From contig NZ_WVHP01000025.1 in the NCBI RefSeq assembly GCF_009834765.1, positions 62,001-126,000 of the forward strand: a DNA stretch of 64,000 bases. The letters are read 5' to 3'. The translations under genes and the position numbers were made by a program. This DNA comes from Saccharibacter sp. EH611 (GTDB taxonomy: Bacteria > Pseudomonadota > Alphaproteobacteria > Acetobacterales > Acetobacteraceae). The notes beneath the pieces were generated by a model that searched no databases, was not told the origin of the DNA, and worked only from the letters and a program-made list of their open reading frames with translations. Each line of letters opens with the position of its first letter. Within the stretch, counting starts at the first letter, position 1. Of this stretch, positions 42,949-51,964 are shown piece after piece.

Positions 42949-43875
42949 ATGGCGTCAGAACTGTGTCAGACTCTCCAGCAGGCTGTGAGCCGTCATTGTG
43001 TGGATAAAGTGACGAAGACAGCCCTTGAGAGCGTCACACTTTACCGAGCGGAAAGCCCTACAGACCCTGTTTTAGTGGTGTATGAACCACGTTTTTATGT
43101 GGTGGTGCAGGGGCAAAAGACGCTCCTCCTTAACGAGCAGCCTTTTACTTATGGGGAGGGAGAGTACCTGATCTCAGGCTTAGAGTTGCCTGTTTCAGGC
43201 CGTATTACGCGCGCGTCATCCCAGAAGCCTTATCTCGCCTTGTGCTTGTCATTTTCTCCTGCAGAGATTGACACCGTTTTGCAAAAAAGCGTCGGTTTTG
43301 TGCATAAACCTATGCATTCTCGCCCAGCTATGGGGGTGAGTGAGACGAGCGCCGTGGTCATGGAGGCGTTAGTACGTCTTATGGCGCTGTTGGACGATGA
43401 TGAACCGTCTCCTTTCTTGGCAGAGCTGATCAAGATGGAGCTGCTCTATCGTTTATTACAGGAAGAGCAAGGCCCGATTTTGTATGGTATGGCGCGTGAG
43501 CAAAGCGATGTGGCGCGTATCACGAAAGCGTTGGATCATCTTAAAGAACATTTCCGCAAACCCTGCGAGATTGGCGCGTTGGTGGCACAAGCAGGAATGG
43601 GGCATTCTCAGTTTTATAAACAATTTAAGATGTTAACAGGGATGACGCCGGTTCAGTATCGCACGCGCTTACGGCTTCAAGAAGCGCGGCGTCTGATGGT
43701 CTGGGAGGGCTCGAAAGCAGCAGATGCAGCGTTTGCGGTAGGCTATGAAAGCCCTTCGCATTTTAGTCGCGATTACCGGAAGATCTTTGGCCGCCCCCCA
43801 CATGCAGACTTAGCCTTTATCCGCAGTATTGGAGTGGAGCGCTATAGCGCGCTCCATGAGGAAGTGTGGCGATAG
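42949..43875 (+). CDS. AraC family transcriptional regulator (AraC_N type)
   Basis: A 308-aa regulator. The N-terminal AraC_N-type sensing domain has LYRAESPTDPVLVVYEPRFYVVVQGQKTLLL, and the C-terminal two HTHs include PCEIGALVAQAGMGHSQFYKQFKMLTGMTPVQYRTRLRLQEARRLM and AADAAFAVGYESPSHFSRDYRKIFGRPP. The ATG 42949 follows AAGGAGG at good spacing; an upstream in-frame start exists at 42916. Target unknown; neither neighbour gives a clear hint. Confidence 0.88.
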   Translation: MASELCQTLQQAVSRHCVDKVTKTALESVTLYRAESPTDPVLVVYEPRFYVVVQGQKTLLLNEQPFTYGEGEYLISGLELPVSGRITRASSQKPYLALCLSFSPAEIDTVLQKSVGFVHKPMHSRPAMGVSETSAVVMEALVRLMALLDDDEPSPFLAELIKMELLYRLLQEEQGPILYGMAREQSDVARITKALDHLKEHFRKPCEIGALVAQAGMGHSQFYKQFKMLTGMTPVQYRTRLRLQEARRLMVWEGSKAADAAFAVGYESPSHFSRDYRKIFGRPPHADLAFIRSIGVERYSALHEEVWR

Positions 43876-43881
43876 CTGCGG

Positions 43882-44826
43882 TCACGGTAGGCGATAGAGC
43901 ACACGTACGCCGTCCCCAATGGGGTCTGCACGGAGTTCGATCTTCTCTGCTGGGACGCCACGAGCGATGAGCTGCTGGGCGACGGTTTTGGCGCGGAGCA
44001 GGCCGAGCGCCATCCCATTGCGTTGATCTTCTGGGTTCAGGCCAGAGGAATCGCCAAGGGCGGTACCAAACCCATGGATGAGGATGATATTATCGTGACG
44101 ATTCGTGCTGAGGTCATTCAAGCGTGATTCTTGCCCGTCTTTCAGATGGTCTGTGTCTGTTTGAAAGAGCAGCAATGTGCCAGCCGGTGTACGGCTATCA
44201 AAGTCTGGTACGCGCGTGGTGATGGCCGCAGGAATTTGGAAGCCCGGGAAAGTTAAGGGGGGTGGAGGCGCATTATCGACATGCGGCAGTCTAGCGGGTA
44301 CCCGGTGGTCAATGGGCTGGTATGTGAGTGATGAGGTCGTTCCCTTACCCGGCCCTTGCGCGTCGTGTGTGAGGGGCGGTGGTGGCGGTGATGAACCCTG
44401 ATTTTGGCTCACCATTGTCATGCTGTTGCCGTTGCCCGGTGCCGGTGGGAGGGGGTTGAGGCGATTGGTGTGTTGGAGTGGGCCGCTGGCAGCACTCAAG
44501 CGTTGGGCGCGGTTGCGCTGTTCTTCCAACTGTTGGGTGAGCTCTGTGCGGGCTTCAGCGCTTGGAAATTCTGGCGTGGTGGTGGGAGTGCGGCCAATGT
44601 GAGGGTAAGGCTGCCCATAACCGGGCGCAGGGGGCTGGAGGCGGTAGACTTCACCGCCTTCAATCCCATGAACCCAGTCCGCTGTTGTGGTGGCGGCACT
44701 GCGATGTTGGCACCCGGTGAGGAGCGTCATGCAGGCGCTTAGTCCCAGTCCCGCACAGATCAGCTTTGCCCATGATGAGGGAGCGCTGATGGGTAAGGAA
44801 AGGGATGAAACGCGCTGAGAGGTCAT
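43882..44826 (-). CDS. OmpA-like outer-membrane lipoprotein
   Basis: A 314-aa lipoprotein. A lipobox MTLLTGCQ (about residue 30) marks the acylated Cys, followed by a long proline-rich linker (PPAPGNGNS, SPPPPPLTH, NAPPPPLTF). The C-terminal domain (about residues 220-314) has LLLFQTDTDHLKDGQESRLNDLS, IILIHGFGTALG and MALGLLRAKTVAQQLIARGVPAEKIEL, the OmpA C-terminal peptidoglycan-binding pattern. It probably links outer membrane and cell wall. It is convergent with the AraC gene at 42949 and divergent from the clpP paralogue. Confidence 0.8.
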   Translation of the reverse strand: MTSQRVSSLSLPISAPSSWAKLICAGLGLSACMTLLTGCQHRSAATTTADWVHGIEGGEVYRLQPPAPGYGQPYPHIGRTPTTTPEFPSAEARTELTQQLEEQRNRAQRLSAASGPLQHTNRLNPLPPAPGNGNSMTMVSQNQGSSPPPPPLTHDAQGPGKGTTSSLTYQPIDHRVPARLPHVDNAPPPPLTFPGFQIPAAITTRVPDFDSRTPAGTLLLFQTDTDHLKDGQESRLNDLSTNRHDNIILIHGFGTALGDSSGLNPEDQRNGMALGLLRAKTVAQQLIARGVPAEKIELRADPIGDGVRVLYRLP

Positions 44827-45025
44827 GATCCGTCTTCTCATTAGAGTGGCATTATCGAAAAGCCCATACGGGGCGAAATGAGGGCACGATAACGGGTTGG
44901 CAGCCTATCAGGCAATCATCCCCTGTGGTTTTCTTGTCGTAGTTATCATAAAAAGCAGTCTGTCAGTGAAGAAGAAGACCGTTTTATGGCTTGGCATGAC
45001 GAGAAAGCAGGAGCAGGATAGGGCC

Positions 45026-45730
45026 ATGATGACATATGACGAACGCAACCAACAGCCCTCCTTTCAGAACGCCCAACGGGATGTCACTGGACGGGAGGCA
45101 TCGCCTGTTATGAGCGCGGCCCCGCATACGCTGGACGATGAGCCGGAAGAAGCGGACAAAGATAAAGAAAAGGCCCAACCTTCTGCAGAGGTGGACAAAC
45201 ACCTCTTTGAGCAACGGAAGGTGCTGATCTTTGGTGGGGTCAATGACCGTCTAGCGCGTGAGGTAACGGCTCGTCTGCTGGCCCTTGCTGGGACATCAGA
45301 CAAACCGATTGACGTTTACGTTAATTCCCCCGGTGGTCATGTGGAAAGTGGCGACACGATTCACGATATGATCCGCTTTGTGGATTCTCAAGCGCCTGTA
45401 AATATCATTGGCACAGGCTGGGTGGCCTCTGCTGGTGCTCTGATCTTTGCAGCGGGACGGCCGGAACGCCGTCTGTGTCTTCCCAATACGCGTTTCCTCC
45501 TCCACCAGCCAATGGGCGGGGTGCGTGGTCCGGCAACCGATATTGATATTGAGGCCCGTGAGATTATCAAAATGCGCGAACGTCTAAACCGGCTTTTCGC
45601 GCGTGAAACAGGACAACCCTACGAGAAAGTGGCCCGTGATACGGACCGCAATTATTGGATGTCAGCACATGAAGCGATTGAGTACGGGCTGGTGAGCCGC
45701 GTCATCACTTCAGCGGCTGATCTTGGGTAG
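45026..45730 (+). CDS. clpP: ClpP-type protease paralogue
   Basis: A 234-aa S14 peptidase. A charged N-terminal extension (residues about 1-55, EEADKDKEKAQPS) precedes the Clp fold: VYVNSPGGHVESGDTIHDMI, GWVASAGALIFAAGRPERRLCLPNTRFLLHQPMGG, where Ser (VASAG) and His (LLHQP) are catalytic. It is longer at the N-terminus and less canonical than the housekeeping ClpP, so I read it as a second ClpP (ClpP2-like). No ClpX/ClpA is adjacent; it probably shares a common ATPase. The start at 45026 follows AGGATAGGG. The ferritin-like gene follows 39 nt later. Confidence 0.85.
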   Translation: MMTYDERNQQPSFQNAQRDVTGREASPVMSAAPHTLDDEPEEADKDKEKAQPSAEVDKHLFEQRKVLIFGGVNDRLAREVTARLLALAGTSDKPIDVYVNSPGGHVESGDTIHDMIRFVDSQAPVNIIGTGWVASAGALIFAAGRPERRLCLPNTRFLLHQPMGGVRGPATDIDIEAREIIKMRERLNRLFARETGQPYEKVARDTDRNYWMSAHEAIEYGLVSRVITSAADLG

Positions 45731-45769
45731 TTTTGGCTCCCATAGACTTGAGTAAGGAAGGAGCACGCC

Positions 45770-46777
45770 GTGAGCGACGTGAAGAATGCTAAGGGTGGTA
45801 AAAAGACGCTGGCCGATATTTACTCTCATCTGCCAGACAAACCGTCAGACCGTACGCTTGAACAAGTGGATTACGAGGCGCGCCACTGGAGCAGCCCTAT
45901 TAAAGGGCCGATCAAGCCGGGTTCTGTGGAACATAAAAAGGCCATGGCTGATATGTTCCGTGAGACGTTTAACCCCTACAAGCCGTCTGTGATTCCGTGG
46001 CCAGAGCTTGATCCTGACACGCTTCATCGTATCACCTCGTTGCCTATTTGGGACATCGCTGTGCAAACGGAGGGTAAGGCCCGCCTGCGTATGGCTGCCT
46101 ATGCTGAGATGATTGATGATCCCGATGTGCGGGATGCTATTTCCCGTAATGCGTGGGAAGAAAACCGCCACAAAGAAGTGCTTTCTCGTATGGTGGAGCA
46201 TTATAACATTCCGCTGGCGCCGGAACCTCCTTACAAAGAACCCCGTGATACGGAATGGGCTTATCTGGTGACAGGCTTCTCAGAATGTTGGGATAGCTTC
46301 TTTGCCTTTGGCCTGTTCGCGCTTGCTGAGCAGGCGCATTTGTTCCCACCGGAATTGATCGAGACATTTGAGCCTGTGATGCAGGAAGAATGTCGTCATA
46401 TTCTGCTATTTGCAAACTGGCTGGCCTATCATCGTGCCAATATGCCGCTCTGGAAGCGCCCATTGTTTGAGGCCCGCGTGGTCGGTGTGTTGTTCTTCCT
46501 GCTTTATGAGCGTTTGAGCCTCGTGCGTTCATTCGATGACCAAGGTGTTGAGCATACGCAAGACAACAACTTCACCGTGACGGGTGCGAAGAGCATGACC
46601 GATCAGGACATCGACTTTGTGAACCTGATGGAACTGTGCTTGCGTGAGAATGAACGCCGCTTTGCCGGTTATGATGCGCGTCTGCTGCGTCCACAATTAG
46701 CTCCCTTTGCAGCACGTCTTGCTATTGGTGGCGTGAAACTTTGGAAGCGCTTTCGTGGCCAAAAAGCGGCTGCATAA
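45770..46777 (+). CDS. Ferritin-like di-iron protein, conserved unknown
   Basis: A 335-aa protein. Four Glu/His motifs typical of a ferritin-like di-iron four-helix bundle are in order: AYAEMIDDP, WEENRHKEVLS, FALAEQAHLF and MQEECRHILLFANW, giving E-ExxH-E-ExxH. The rest of the protein is unlike bacterioferritin or rubrerythrin. The exact reaction is unknown; oxygen-dependent oxidation or iron handling are the options. GTG start with AAGGAAGGAG upstream. It lies 39 nt after the clpP paralogue, in the same transcript, and a strong terminator follows. Confidence 0.75.
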   Translation: MSDVKNAKGGKKTLADIYSHLPDKPSDRTLEQVDYEARHWSSPIKGPIKPGSVEHKKAMADMFRETFNPYKPSVIPWPELDPDTLHRITSLPIWDIAVQTEGKARLRMAAYAEMIDDPDVRDAISRNAWEENRHKEVLSRMVEHYNIPLAPEPPYKEPRDTEWAYLVTGFSECWDSFFAFGLFALAEQAHLFPPELIETFEPVMQEECRHILLFANWLAYHRANMPLWKRPLFEARVVGVLFFLLYERLSLVRSFDDQGVEHTQDNNFTVTGAKSMTDQDIDFVNLMELCLRENERRFAGYDARLLRPQLAPFAARLAIGGVKLWKRFRGQKAAA

Positions 46778-46826
46778 CGCTTCTTAACCATGTGATGGGG
46801 TGGAAACACGCCTGACATTGTTTTAA

Positions 46827-46858
46827 CCTCGCCTCGACCCAAACGAGGCGGGGTTTTT
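46827..46858 (+). terminator. Rho-independent terminator after the ferritin-like gene
   Basis: CCTCGCCTCG (46827-46836) pairs with CGAGGCGGGG (46844-46853), ten pairs including one G-T, followed by TTTTTG. It ends the clpP-ferritin transcript. Confidence 0.9.
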
Positions 46859-47003
46859 GTATGAGCTCCTTGGGCCGTATGTCAGAGCTTGGCGGTTACG
46901 AGAGCGATAGCTGAAAGCTGCTCTTTTGAAGATCCAGAGATGACGTACAGTGATGAAGCGTTAAGAGCGGGCATGCTTGTAAGAAGATGACACGCTCTGA
47001 CCA

Positions 47004-48200
47004 TCACGTCATTTTCTGAGGGGCTTTCAGCAGGAGGAGGAAGAATACACTAAGCAAGGAAAAGCCTAAGATGATGGCGGTCATCGGTCTCGGTGTTCCA
47101 TCGGCAAAAACGCCGACCAACGCCGATCCCAAAATTCCGCTGCCATAATGGACGGCACCGACGAGGGCGGACACAGCCCCGGCATGGCGAGGATGTTGGT
47201 GTAGAGCGCCCGTGAGGGAGTTGGCGACGATAAAGCCAGAGGTCGCTGTGTAGAAGAATAGGGGGATTGCCAGTCCCCACAAGCCTCCCCAGCCAATGCC
47301 GCCTGTTACAGCGAGAACAAGGGCGGAGAGAATAGCGAGCCCTCCTCCTAGTGTGAGGAGCCGATCACTGCCAAGGCGGTGGGCAAGGCGTGCATTTATG
47401 GCGTTTGCGCCCATGATCCCGACAATATTGAGCCCAAAGAGCAGCCCATAATAGCTAGGGGATACGTGATAATAGTTAATATAGGCCGCAGGTGAGCCGG
47501 AAATATACGCAAACATCCCTGCGTACAGGCATCCCCCAGCACCGGCATAGCCAATGAGGCGCGGCTGTAGGAGGAGATCTTTATAATGGGCAAAGACACG
47601 CGCAAGAGGCTCATGATGGCGGCGTTCAGGTGGAAAAGTCTCGGGTAAGGTAAAGAGTAGCCCAAAGATAAGCACGCCAATCACGGTGAGCACGGTGAAG
47701 ATGCTCCGCCATCCTCCGAAAACGAGGATTTGCCCACCGACTGTTGGGGCAAGCAAAGGGGTTGCCGCTGTGATCGTCATAAGGTGAGACATCATGGCGG
47801 TTGCGCGGGAACCCTCGTAAAGGTCGCGCACCATAGCGCGGGCGAGCACAACACTGGCACACGCACCGATGGCCTGCACGACGCGCCAGCCAATCATGAT
47901 CGTAATGGAGGATGAGAGCGCGCAGCCTAAAGACCCTATAATAAACAAAACGAGTCCGCAGGCTATGGGGATACGTCTGCCAAAGCGGTCACCAATAGGC
48001 CCCCAGAAGAGCTGCCCCACACTAAACCCCGCCAGAAAGCCCGAGATCGTGAGGGCTAATGCTTCTGGGCTGGCGTGAAGGCTGCGGGCCATGGCTGGCA
48101 TAGCGGGAAGGTAGAAGTCTGTCGAAATAGCCGCAAAGCCCATGAGAAGGCTGAGGACAGCGAGAAGACGCCAAGAGAGAGCGGAGGAGGGCGAGGTCAT
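47004..48200 (-). CDS. Bcr/CflA family drug-efflux MFS transporter
   Basis: A 398-aa MFS protein with about twelve membrane segments. FAAISTDFYLPAMPAMARSL in TM1 and ISGFLAGFSVGQLFWGPIGDRFGRRIPI are the Bcr/CflA (DHA1) signatures; RVVQAIGACASVVLARAMVRDLYEGSRA continues them. It exports drugs such as bicyclomycin or chloramphenicol-type compounds. I start at ATG 48200; a longer in-frame N-terminus to 48260 is not conserved-looking. Alone, no adjacent regulator. Confidence 0.88.
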   Translation of the reverse strand: MTSPSSALSWRLLAVLSLLMGFAAISTDFYLPAMPAMARSLHASPEALALTISGFLAGFSVGQLFWGPIGDRFGRRIPIACGLVLFIIGSLGCALSSSITIMIGWRVVQAIGACASVVLARAMVRDLYEGSRATAMMSHLMTITAATPLLAPTVGGQILVFGGWRSIFTVLTVIGVLIFGLLFTLPETFPPERRHHEPLARVFAHYKDLLLQPRLIGYAGAGGCLYAGMFAYISGSPAAYINYYHVSPSYYGLLFGLNIVGIMGANAINARLAHRLGSDRLLTLGGGLAILSALVLAVTGGIGWGGLWGLAIPLFFYTATSGFIVANSLTGALHQHPRHAGAVSALVGAVHYGSGILGSALVGVFADGTPRPMTAIILGFSLLSVFFLLLLKAPQKMT

Positions 48201-48592
48201 AATGGGTGCGAACGGTCTTTCAGCCTTGGAGCAGGGGTTTCTCAAAGGTAAGGAAGGCACGCTTACACTTCCAGAGGGGAAGGGGTGATGTCTGTTATGT
48301 GAGACGTATTCTGTGCGGTGTGTGGGTTTTTGTTAGATGCGGCTGCGGAGAATCTTTTGTGTATCTAACATCAGTACGTCTTTCCTTGCATGAAGGTCTT
48401 TTATGGAGGCAGGAGAGGGATCTCTCTATAATGTCCTGCTGTATGGTACAAAGAGCCTTGGGTTTTGTGTAAGGGCGTTTAAATGGAGAAAGATCGTCGC
48501 TGCACGGAATGCTTCCATCGATGAGGGCAGGCCCTGACATAAAAGGGGAAGGCGGCTGCCCGTTGCATGAGAGGCGTGGAAAAGGGAAGGTG
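48201..48592. other. Spacer without recognisable gene, upstream of hicB
   Basis: No gene supported. I looked for a HicA toxin (a short RNA-binding protein with a conserved His) beside the HicB gene on both strands and did not find one. The few frames here lack ribosome-binding sites. Confidence 0.4.
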
Positions 48593-48937
48593 ATGAAAAA
48601 CTGGGAGGGCAAGCCTCTAATTCGCTACCGTATCCTCATTGAGCGTGGCGATCAAAACACCGCTTATGGTGTGATTGTTCCAGACCTTCCCGGTTGTTTT
48701 TCAGCTGGTGAGACGGCTGATGAGGCCATCGTAAACACGACCGAAGCAATAACGCTATGGATTGAAGAGGAAATAAACGCGGGGCGCTCCATCCCCCAGC
48801 CATCTCCTCCTGCGGCTTTTACACCCCTTGAGGACGATCAGAGTGAGCAATGGATGTGGGGGTGGGCTTATGTTGACAGAGCAGCGCTTGATGTAAGCGC
48901 CGAACATTTTAAGGGCACACGCTCACAGGCCGATTGA
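48593..48937 (+). CDS. HicB-type antitoxin-like protein, solitary
   Basis: A 114-aa protein. The N-terminal half is the HicB-like fold: RYRILIERGDQNTAYGVIVPDLPGCFSAGETADEAIVNTTEAITLWIEE, the partial RNase-H-like antitoxin domain. The C-terminus lacks an obvious HTH or ribbon-helix-helix. HicB normally neutralises the HicA mRNA-cleaving toxin, but no hicA is adjacent. It may be a remnant of a pair or a free-standing regulator. AAGGGAAGG precedes the ATG. Confidence 0.75.
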   Translation: MKNWEGKPLIRYRILIERGDQNTAYGVIVPDLPGCFSAGETADEAIVNTTEAITLWIEEEINAGRSIPQPSPPAAFTPLEDDQSEQWMWGWAYVDRAALDVSAEHFKGTRSQAD

Positions 48938-49053
48938 GGCTTACTGATCTTATAGAGGACACCTGCCCGCTCTTGGGCCTTTCCTAGCATGCGATTGACT
49001 AGGAAAGACCGAGCAGAGAAGAGGAAAAAGGATGCCTGTCTCTCTCGAGTGGG

Positions 49054-50115
49054 TTATACGTCGTCGTCTTCGCTGGGCTCGGTAACGAGCGCATCGGCGA
49101 TCAAGCCTGCATCGGCACGGATGCGGTTTTCGATCTCTTGAGCGACTTCGGGATTGGTGCGCAGATAGTTCTTGGAGTTTTCGCGGCCTTGGCCAATGCG
49201 GGTGCTGTCGTAAGAGAACCACGCACCGGATTTCTCCACGATATTGGCCTTTACCCCTAGGTCAAGAAGCTCACCCATTTTGCTGATGCCTTCGCCATAC
49301 ATGATGTCGAATTCCACCTGCCGGAAGGGCGGGGCCATTTTGTTTTTAACGACCTTGATCCGTGTTTGGTTTCCCTTCACCTCGTCTTTGTCTTTAATAG
49401 ACCCGATGCGACGGATGTCCATCCGGATAGACGCGTAGAATTTCAGCGCGTTCCCACCGGTGGTGGTTTCAGGGCTGCCGAACATCACACCGATCTTCAT
49501 CCGAATTTGGTTCAGGAAGATGACAGTGGTTTTGGAGCGAGAGACCGAGCCTGTCAGCTTACGCAGCGCTTGGCTCATCAAACGGGCATGCAGACCGACA
49601 TGGCTATCCCCCATATCGCCTTCAAGTTCGGCGCGCGGCACCAGAGCAGCGACCGAGTCAACAACCAACACATCAATGGCGCCAGAGCGCACCAACGTAT
49701 CGGCAATCTCAAGGGCTTGCTCACCAGCGTCTGGCTGGCTGAGGAGAAGTTGGTCAACCTTTACGCCCAGACGGCCTGCATAGATCGGGTCTAGGGCGTG
49801 CTCGGCATCAATAAACGCAACGGTTCCGCCTTTTTTCTGCGCTTCTGCGAGCGCATGGAGGGCGAGTGTTGTTTTACCCGAGCTTTCCGGCCCGTAAATC
49901 TCGACAATACGCCCACGGGGGAGGCCGCCAATGCCCAGCGCAATATCCAGCCCTATAGAGCCGGTAGAAATGACTTCAGGCTGCTCTTGCGGGCGGTCGC
50001 CCATCCGCATGATGGCTCCCTTCCCAAAGGAGCGCTCAATCTGGCTGAGAGCCCCATCAAGGGCTTTAGCTTTGTCAGTCGGTTTGTCAGTGGCCTTATC
50101 TGTGGCCATATCCAT
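49054..50115 (-). CDS. recA: Recombinase RecA
   Basis: A 353-aa RecA of normal length. The Walker A is [15 protein letters not shown], then [38 protein letters not shown], and the L2 loop is [31 protein letters not shown]. It carries out strand exchange and triggers LexA and S24 repressor self-cleavage. That links it to the phage-type repressor at 4758 in this window. A short Lys/Asp/Thr-rich N-terminal extension ([11 protein letters not shown]) is unusual. Start ATG 50115 with GAGGATTA, or ATG 50109. Confidence 0.98.
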   Translation of the reverse strand: MDMATDKATDKPTDKAKALDGALSQIERSFGKGAIMRMGDRPQEQPEVISTGSIGLDIALGIGGLPRGRIVEIYGPESSGKTTLALHALAEAQKKGGTVAFIDAEHALDPIYAGRLGVKVDQLLLSQPDAGEQALEIADTLVRSGAIDVLVVDSVAALVPRAELEGDMGDSHVGLHARLMSQALRKLTGSVSRSKTTVIFLNQIRMKIGVMFGSPETTTGGNALKFYASIRMDIRRIGSIKDKDEVKGNQTRIKVVKNKMAPPFRQVEFDIMYGEGISKMGELLDLGVKANIVEKSGAWFSYDSTRIGQGRENSKNYLRTNPEVAQEIENRIRADAGLIADALVTEPSEDDDV

Positions 50116-50249
50116 TAATCCTCATGAAAACAGAAACGGCAAAGCGGTGCTCTATAACAGAGCGCCTATCCTTTGAGAGAGTGTAGGATAAACCTGCCTT
50201 TCTCTGTTGGTAAAGAGCGGAATGTCTTTGCGTTCTTCTTAGCAAAAAT

Positions 50250-50301
50250 CCTTTCAAAAAACGCCGCTTTATCTGGTTTTAATAGAGCGTTTTTTGAAAG
50301 G
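50250..50301. repeat. 15-bp perfect inverted repeat between recA and the GGT gene
   Basis: CCTTTCAAAAAACGC (50250-50264) and its exact complement GCGTTTTTTGAAAGG (50287-50301) are separated by 22 nt. It lies just after the GGT gene stop and upstream of recA, so it is probably the GGT-gene terminator; the stem itself carries the T-run. Confidence 0.55.
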
Positions 50302-50315
50302 GGGAATGAGTTTTC

Positions 50316-51677
50316 TTAACGTGATAGCGTATGGGCACTCATGCCATTGCCCTGCGGGTCTGCATTGCCTTGGCAGGAAGAAGGCGTGCGGCCACAGCTG
50401 ATGCTGTTGAGGCGGCCTTCTCCGTGGCGTGGCGTGATGGGTTGGTCTGCGCTGACCTGACGAAGGGCCTGGGCAAGCGTATCCGCGGCTTCATTTTGAC
50501 CGGAAGCGGCAAGCGCTGCTCGCACACGGCCACGACGATCATGCACAATAGCGGCACTCAGCAGAGGGTGTGGGTAACGTGGTGAGCCAGCACCGAGGAT
50601 CACGCCCGTTGTGCCAGCCATGCGCCCTGTGCCGAACAAATTATTTTCACTCAAGGCGCAGCTGACCGTCATTCCATTACCATCGGTGACAACGAAGGAG
50701 GTTGATGCAGGTAGCGGTGGGAGACCGGCGGCGTCATTATGGTTCTGGGTGATGAAGCCTTGCGCGTCAGAGACGGTATGAAGGCCCGAATGGCGCCATG
50801 CGCTGACAGCATTTTGGGCGCTTCCTCCCGTGCGATAGGCTGCGGCGCTTCCGATTCCACCATCAGCTGGTGGGGCGAGCAGGCTGGTTTGGTATGGGCC
50901 TGTGCTGAGTGTCAGAGCACCTGTTTGGAGGGGGAGGCCATGGCGAAGGTCTTCGCGTGTGAGGCCGCCGCCCGCTTGATTGGCTTGGGTGACAAATGTT
51001 TCTGCCAGAGCGCCATTATAGAGGTCGCCAATCCCGACAAGCTTGAGGCGTGAAAGGAAGGATGTCAGACGGGTTTGGGTGATACGGTCACCCATTTGCA
51101 CGGCTCCCGCGCCGCTATCACGCCCGAAAACGGAGAGAGAAGGGGCATTGCTTAAAAGAGCTGTGCCGACAACGCTCAGGTCACGCGATAGAGCTTGGCT
51201 GACGGTCATTCCCTGCTGGGCGAGGGTAATGGCGGGGTCGAGTGTGTCGCCAAAGGCCACGCTGCCATAGCGTGTTTGGAGGGCGTAGAGCCCGCGTGCC
51301 ATCATCGGAACGGTGGCGGGGCGATCACCCGTGCTGGAGCCTGCACTGGGGAGGAAGCTAATGGTTTGTGCGGTTTCATGCGGGCGAGAGACAAGGCAGG
51401 CTCCGCCGCCGCCTAAAGAGGCGCGAGAGGGCAGCGTGACGCCAAGGGCGAAGCCTGTGGCGGTCGCGGCATCGGCGGCGTTACCACCGCGGGCGAGGAC
51501 ATCACGCCCTACAAGAGCGGCCTGTGGCTCATCGGCGACGACGGTGCCGCTGTTGGGGGCGTTCACCTTCTGCGTCGGGCCAAAGAGGTGGTGATGTAGG
51601 CTATGCATGGTGGAGCAGCCCGTGACGGCACTGCTGGTGAGCAGTAAGGTGCCCAGCAAAGAGGTCGCCCTAAGCAT
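50316..51677 (-). CDS. Gamma-glutamyltransferase-like lipoprotein
   Basis: A 453-aa secreted lipoprotein, shorter than typical GGT (about 580 aa). The lipobox SSAVTGCS (about residue 20) is followed by VVADEPQAALVGRDVLARGGNAADAATATGFALGV, the GGT N-terminal pattern. Near residue 340, PPLPASTSFVVTDGNGMTVSCAL aligns with the GGT nucleophile region TTHYSVVD. At the nucleophile position I see Ser rather than the usual Thr, so activity is uncertain. It may transfer gamma-glutamyl groups, or be a non-catalytic relative. Start ATG 51677. Alone, between recA and a divergent DsbA-like gene. Confidence 0.75.
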   Translation of the reverse strand: MLRATSLLGTLLLTSSAVTGCSTMHSLHHHLFGPTQKVNAPNSGTVVADEPQAALVGRDVLARGGNAADAATATGFALGVTLPSRASLGGGGACLVSRPHETAQTISFLPSAGSSTGDRPATVPMMARGLYALQTRYGSVAFGDTLDPAITLAQQGMTVSQALSRDLSVVGTALLSNAPSLSVFGRDSGAGAVQMGDRITQTRLTSFLSRLKLVGIGDLYNGALAETFVTQANQAGGGLTREDLRHGLPLQTGALTLSTGPYQTSLLAPPADGGIGSAAAYRTGGSAQNAVSAWRHSGLHTVSDAQGFITQNHNDAAGLPPLPASTSFVVTDGNGMTVSCALSENNLFGTGRMAGTTGVILGAGSPRYPHPLLSAAIVHDRRGRVRAALAASGQNEAADTLAQALRQVSADQPITPRHGEGRLNSISCGRTPSSCQGNADPQGNGMSAHTLSR

Positions 51678-51964
51678 GGAGGGGCGTTTACGAGGGGCAG
51701 GGCAGGGCAGTAAAAACCGGCTCTGAGACTGTGCCACGATGGCGTATCTCCCGTTCCAAAGAGGGGGCAACCTTAGATCATGAAGGCGCGCGTGGTACTC
51801 ATAAAAATGGTATCATGAGTGGATGATCTTAGCCTAGCCTCAATTCCGGCACAATGGGAGGGGTAAAACGGCTTTCTTACGGGATAATTTGACGCCGGGC
51901 CGGCAGGTTGCTTTGTTGGTGGGCCTTTTGGGGAACGCTGTCCCACGATGTATGGAGTGAAGAC

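Noticed and set aside
48201-48592. A hicA toxin gene beside hicB
   Set aside because: No short frame with the HicA pattern on either strand.
50116-50249. LexA box in the recA promoter
   Set aside because: I looked for GAAC-N7-GTTC on both strands and found none.
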